NCBI GenBank assembly: GCA_040758375.1
Contig: JBFLWE010000115.1
Coordinates: 1 to 13,345 of the forward strand
Length of the DNA: 13,345 nt
Direction of reading: 5' to 3'
Origin: CAMLIZ01 sp040758375
GTDB lineage: Bacteria > Pseudomonadota > Gammaproteobacteria > Burkholderiales > Burkholderiaceae_C
This document shows, piece by piece, positions 12,433 through 13,345 of the stretch. Every line of letters begins with the position of its first letter. Within the stretch, counting starts at the first letter, position 1. The position numbers and the translations under genes were made by a program. The notes below the pieces were generated by a model. The model was not told the DNA's origin, made no database searches, and saw nothing but the letters and a program-made list of their open reading frames with translations.

Positions 12433-13345
12433 TCAGCCCTCGAACGCGAAGTCGGCGCGCATGCCGGGCCGCAGCTCGGGCACCGGCGTGGGAAAGCGGA
12501 TGCGGATGCGTGCCGCGGCGGTGTTGCGGTCGATCACCGCCGGCAGCGCCGCCACCGTGCCCTGCACCTTGAGCGACGGGTAGGCCGGCAGCCTCACCTG
12601 CACCGGCTGGCCGGGCCGCAAGCGTTCCAGGAAGCGTTCGTTGACGTCGACCTCGCCTTCCACCGACGTGGGATCGACGATGGTGCAGATGCCGGTGCGC
12701 GTGAACCCGCCGCCGCCGGACACCGGGGAGACGATCTCGCCCACGTGGGCGGCCAGGCCGGTGACCACGCCGTCGAACGGCGCGCGCACCTGGATGCCCT
12801 GCATCTGCTCCATCTGGATGCGCTGCTGCTCGCGCGCCACCGCCACCTGGCTCAGCTCGGCCTGCAGTTGCGCCTGCAGCGTCTCCACCGAGGTGGTGGA
12901 CTCGTCGAGGCCGGCGGCGCTGATGAAGCCATTCTTCGCCAGGCCCTGGTCGCGCGCGGCGATGCGGCGCGCGGCTTCGAGCTTGCGCCGCGTGACCTCG
13001 ACCGCGCTCTCGGCGGCGCGCACGCCGGCCTGCGCATAGGCGACCTCGGCGCGCGAGATGCCGGCGTCCAGCTCGGCGATCAGGTCACCGCGCCGCACCG
13101 TCGCGCCTTCGGACACGTACACGCGCGCCAGGCGCCCGGTCTGCGAGGCGGACACCGTGGCCTGGCGACGCGCGACCACGAAGCCGCTGGCTTCGAGCAT
13201 CACGCCGGCCGGCGCCGGGCCGGTGCCTGCAGCAGGCGGCGGCGACGCCCGGGCGGGCACCGCCGCGGCCACGGGCGCCGCGGCCGGCGGCTCGTCGGCG
13301 CGCCAGGCCTGCCGGGCTCCGGCCGCTGCCGCGATCCCCACCACC
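12433..13345 (-). CDS. Periplasmic adaptor (HlyD/MacA-type membrane fusion protein), 5' end cut
   Basis: An adaptor subunit linking an inner-membrane efflux or secretion pump to an outer-membrane channel. The reading frame is open to the window edge and the true start is outside; 303 residues are visible. After an Ala/Pro-rich linker (about 18-47) comes the first half of the lipoyl domain, GRLARVYVSEGATVRRGDLI at 70-89. A long helical hairpin follows (about 96-180, rich in Ala, Glu, Gln and Arg). The second lipoyl half contains VRAPFDGVVTG at 186-196, and beta-barrel and membrane-proximal strands run to the terminus (LRPGMRADFAFEG). The partner pump, ABC or RND, is not in the window; the EASGFVVARRQATVSA opening resembles MacA-like adaptors of ABC exporters. 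The substrate is unknown. Confidence 0.9.
   Translation of the reverse strand, partial: VVGIAAAAGARQAWRADEPPAAAPVAAAVPARASPPPAAGTGPAPAGVMLEASGFVVARRQATVSASQTGRLARVYVSEGATVRRGDLIAELDAGISRAEVAYAQAGVRAAESAVEVTRRKLEAARRIAARDQGLAKNGFISAAGLDESTTSVETLQAQLQAELSQVAVAREQQRIQMEQMQGIQVRAPFDGVVTGLAAHVGEIVSPVSGGGGFTRTGICTIVDPTSVEGEVDVNERFLERLRPGQPVQVRLPAYPSLKVQGTVAALPAVIDRNTAAARIRIRFPTPVPELRPGMRADFAFEG

Overview
This is a very GC-rich window that is almost fully coding. Gene content, start-codon use and protein similarities suggest a betaproteobacterium of the order Burkholderiales (Comamonadaceae/Variovorax/Rhizobacter-like). I assign this from recalled family patterns, not from a search. There are no rRNA or tRNA genes, CRISPR arrays or recognisable insertion sequences, and no gene-free stretch above about 140 bases.

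Region 1 (1-6043) is a purine (urate) catabolism locus arranged around one divergent promoter. Leftward lie uraH (5-hydroxyisourate hydrolase) and puuD (membrane urate hydroxylase, cut by the window edge). Rightward lie a GntR/FCD regulator, puuE (cofactor-independent allantoinase), a fused uraD-allC gene (OHCU decarboxylase plus allantoate amidohydrolase) and an M20-fold protein that lacks several canonical metal ligands. Together they cover urate -> 5-hydroxyisourate -> OHCU -> S-allantoin -> allantoate -> ureidoglycine/ureidoglycolate. A perfect 14-bp palindrome sits between the two arms and is the probable operator of the GntR protein. The rightward genes overlap or nearly touch, which indicates an operon.

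Region 2 (6089-8840) is a set of short, differently oriented units: a GNAT acetyltransferase (-), an orphan NuoB-like [4Fe-4S] protein (+), an AraC-family regulator (-) and a 97-residue single-pass membrane protein (+). Convergent pairs are separated by compact hairpins, one of which overlaps the nuoB stop codon and ends on the first base of the araC stop.

Region 3 (8891-12432) holds an EthA-type Baeyer-Villiger monooxygenase (+), convergent with a complete acyl-homoserine-lactone quorum-sensing module: a LuxI-family synthase (-), an RsaM/DUF4902 modulator (+) and a LuxR-family receptor (+). A clear 20-bp lux box lies between luxI and rsaM, with plausible -10 elements at almost the same distance on each side. 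It looks like a bidirectional quorum-controlled promoter, and the rsaM transcript may be leaderless. The window ends with a partial HlyD/MacA-type periplasmic adaptor (-), whose stop codon directly abuts the luxR stop.
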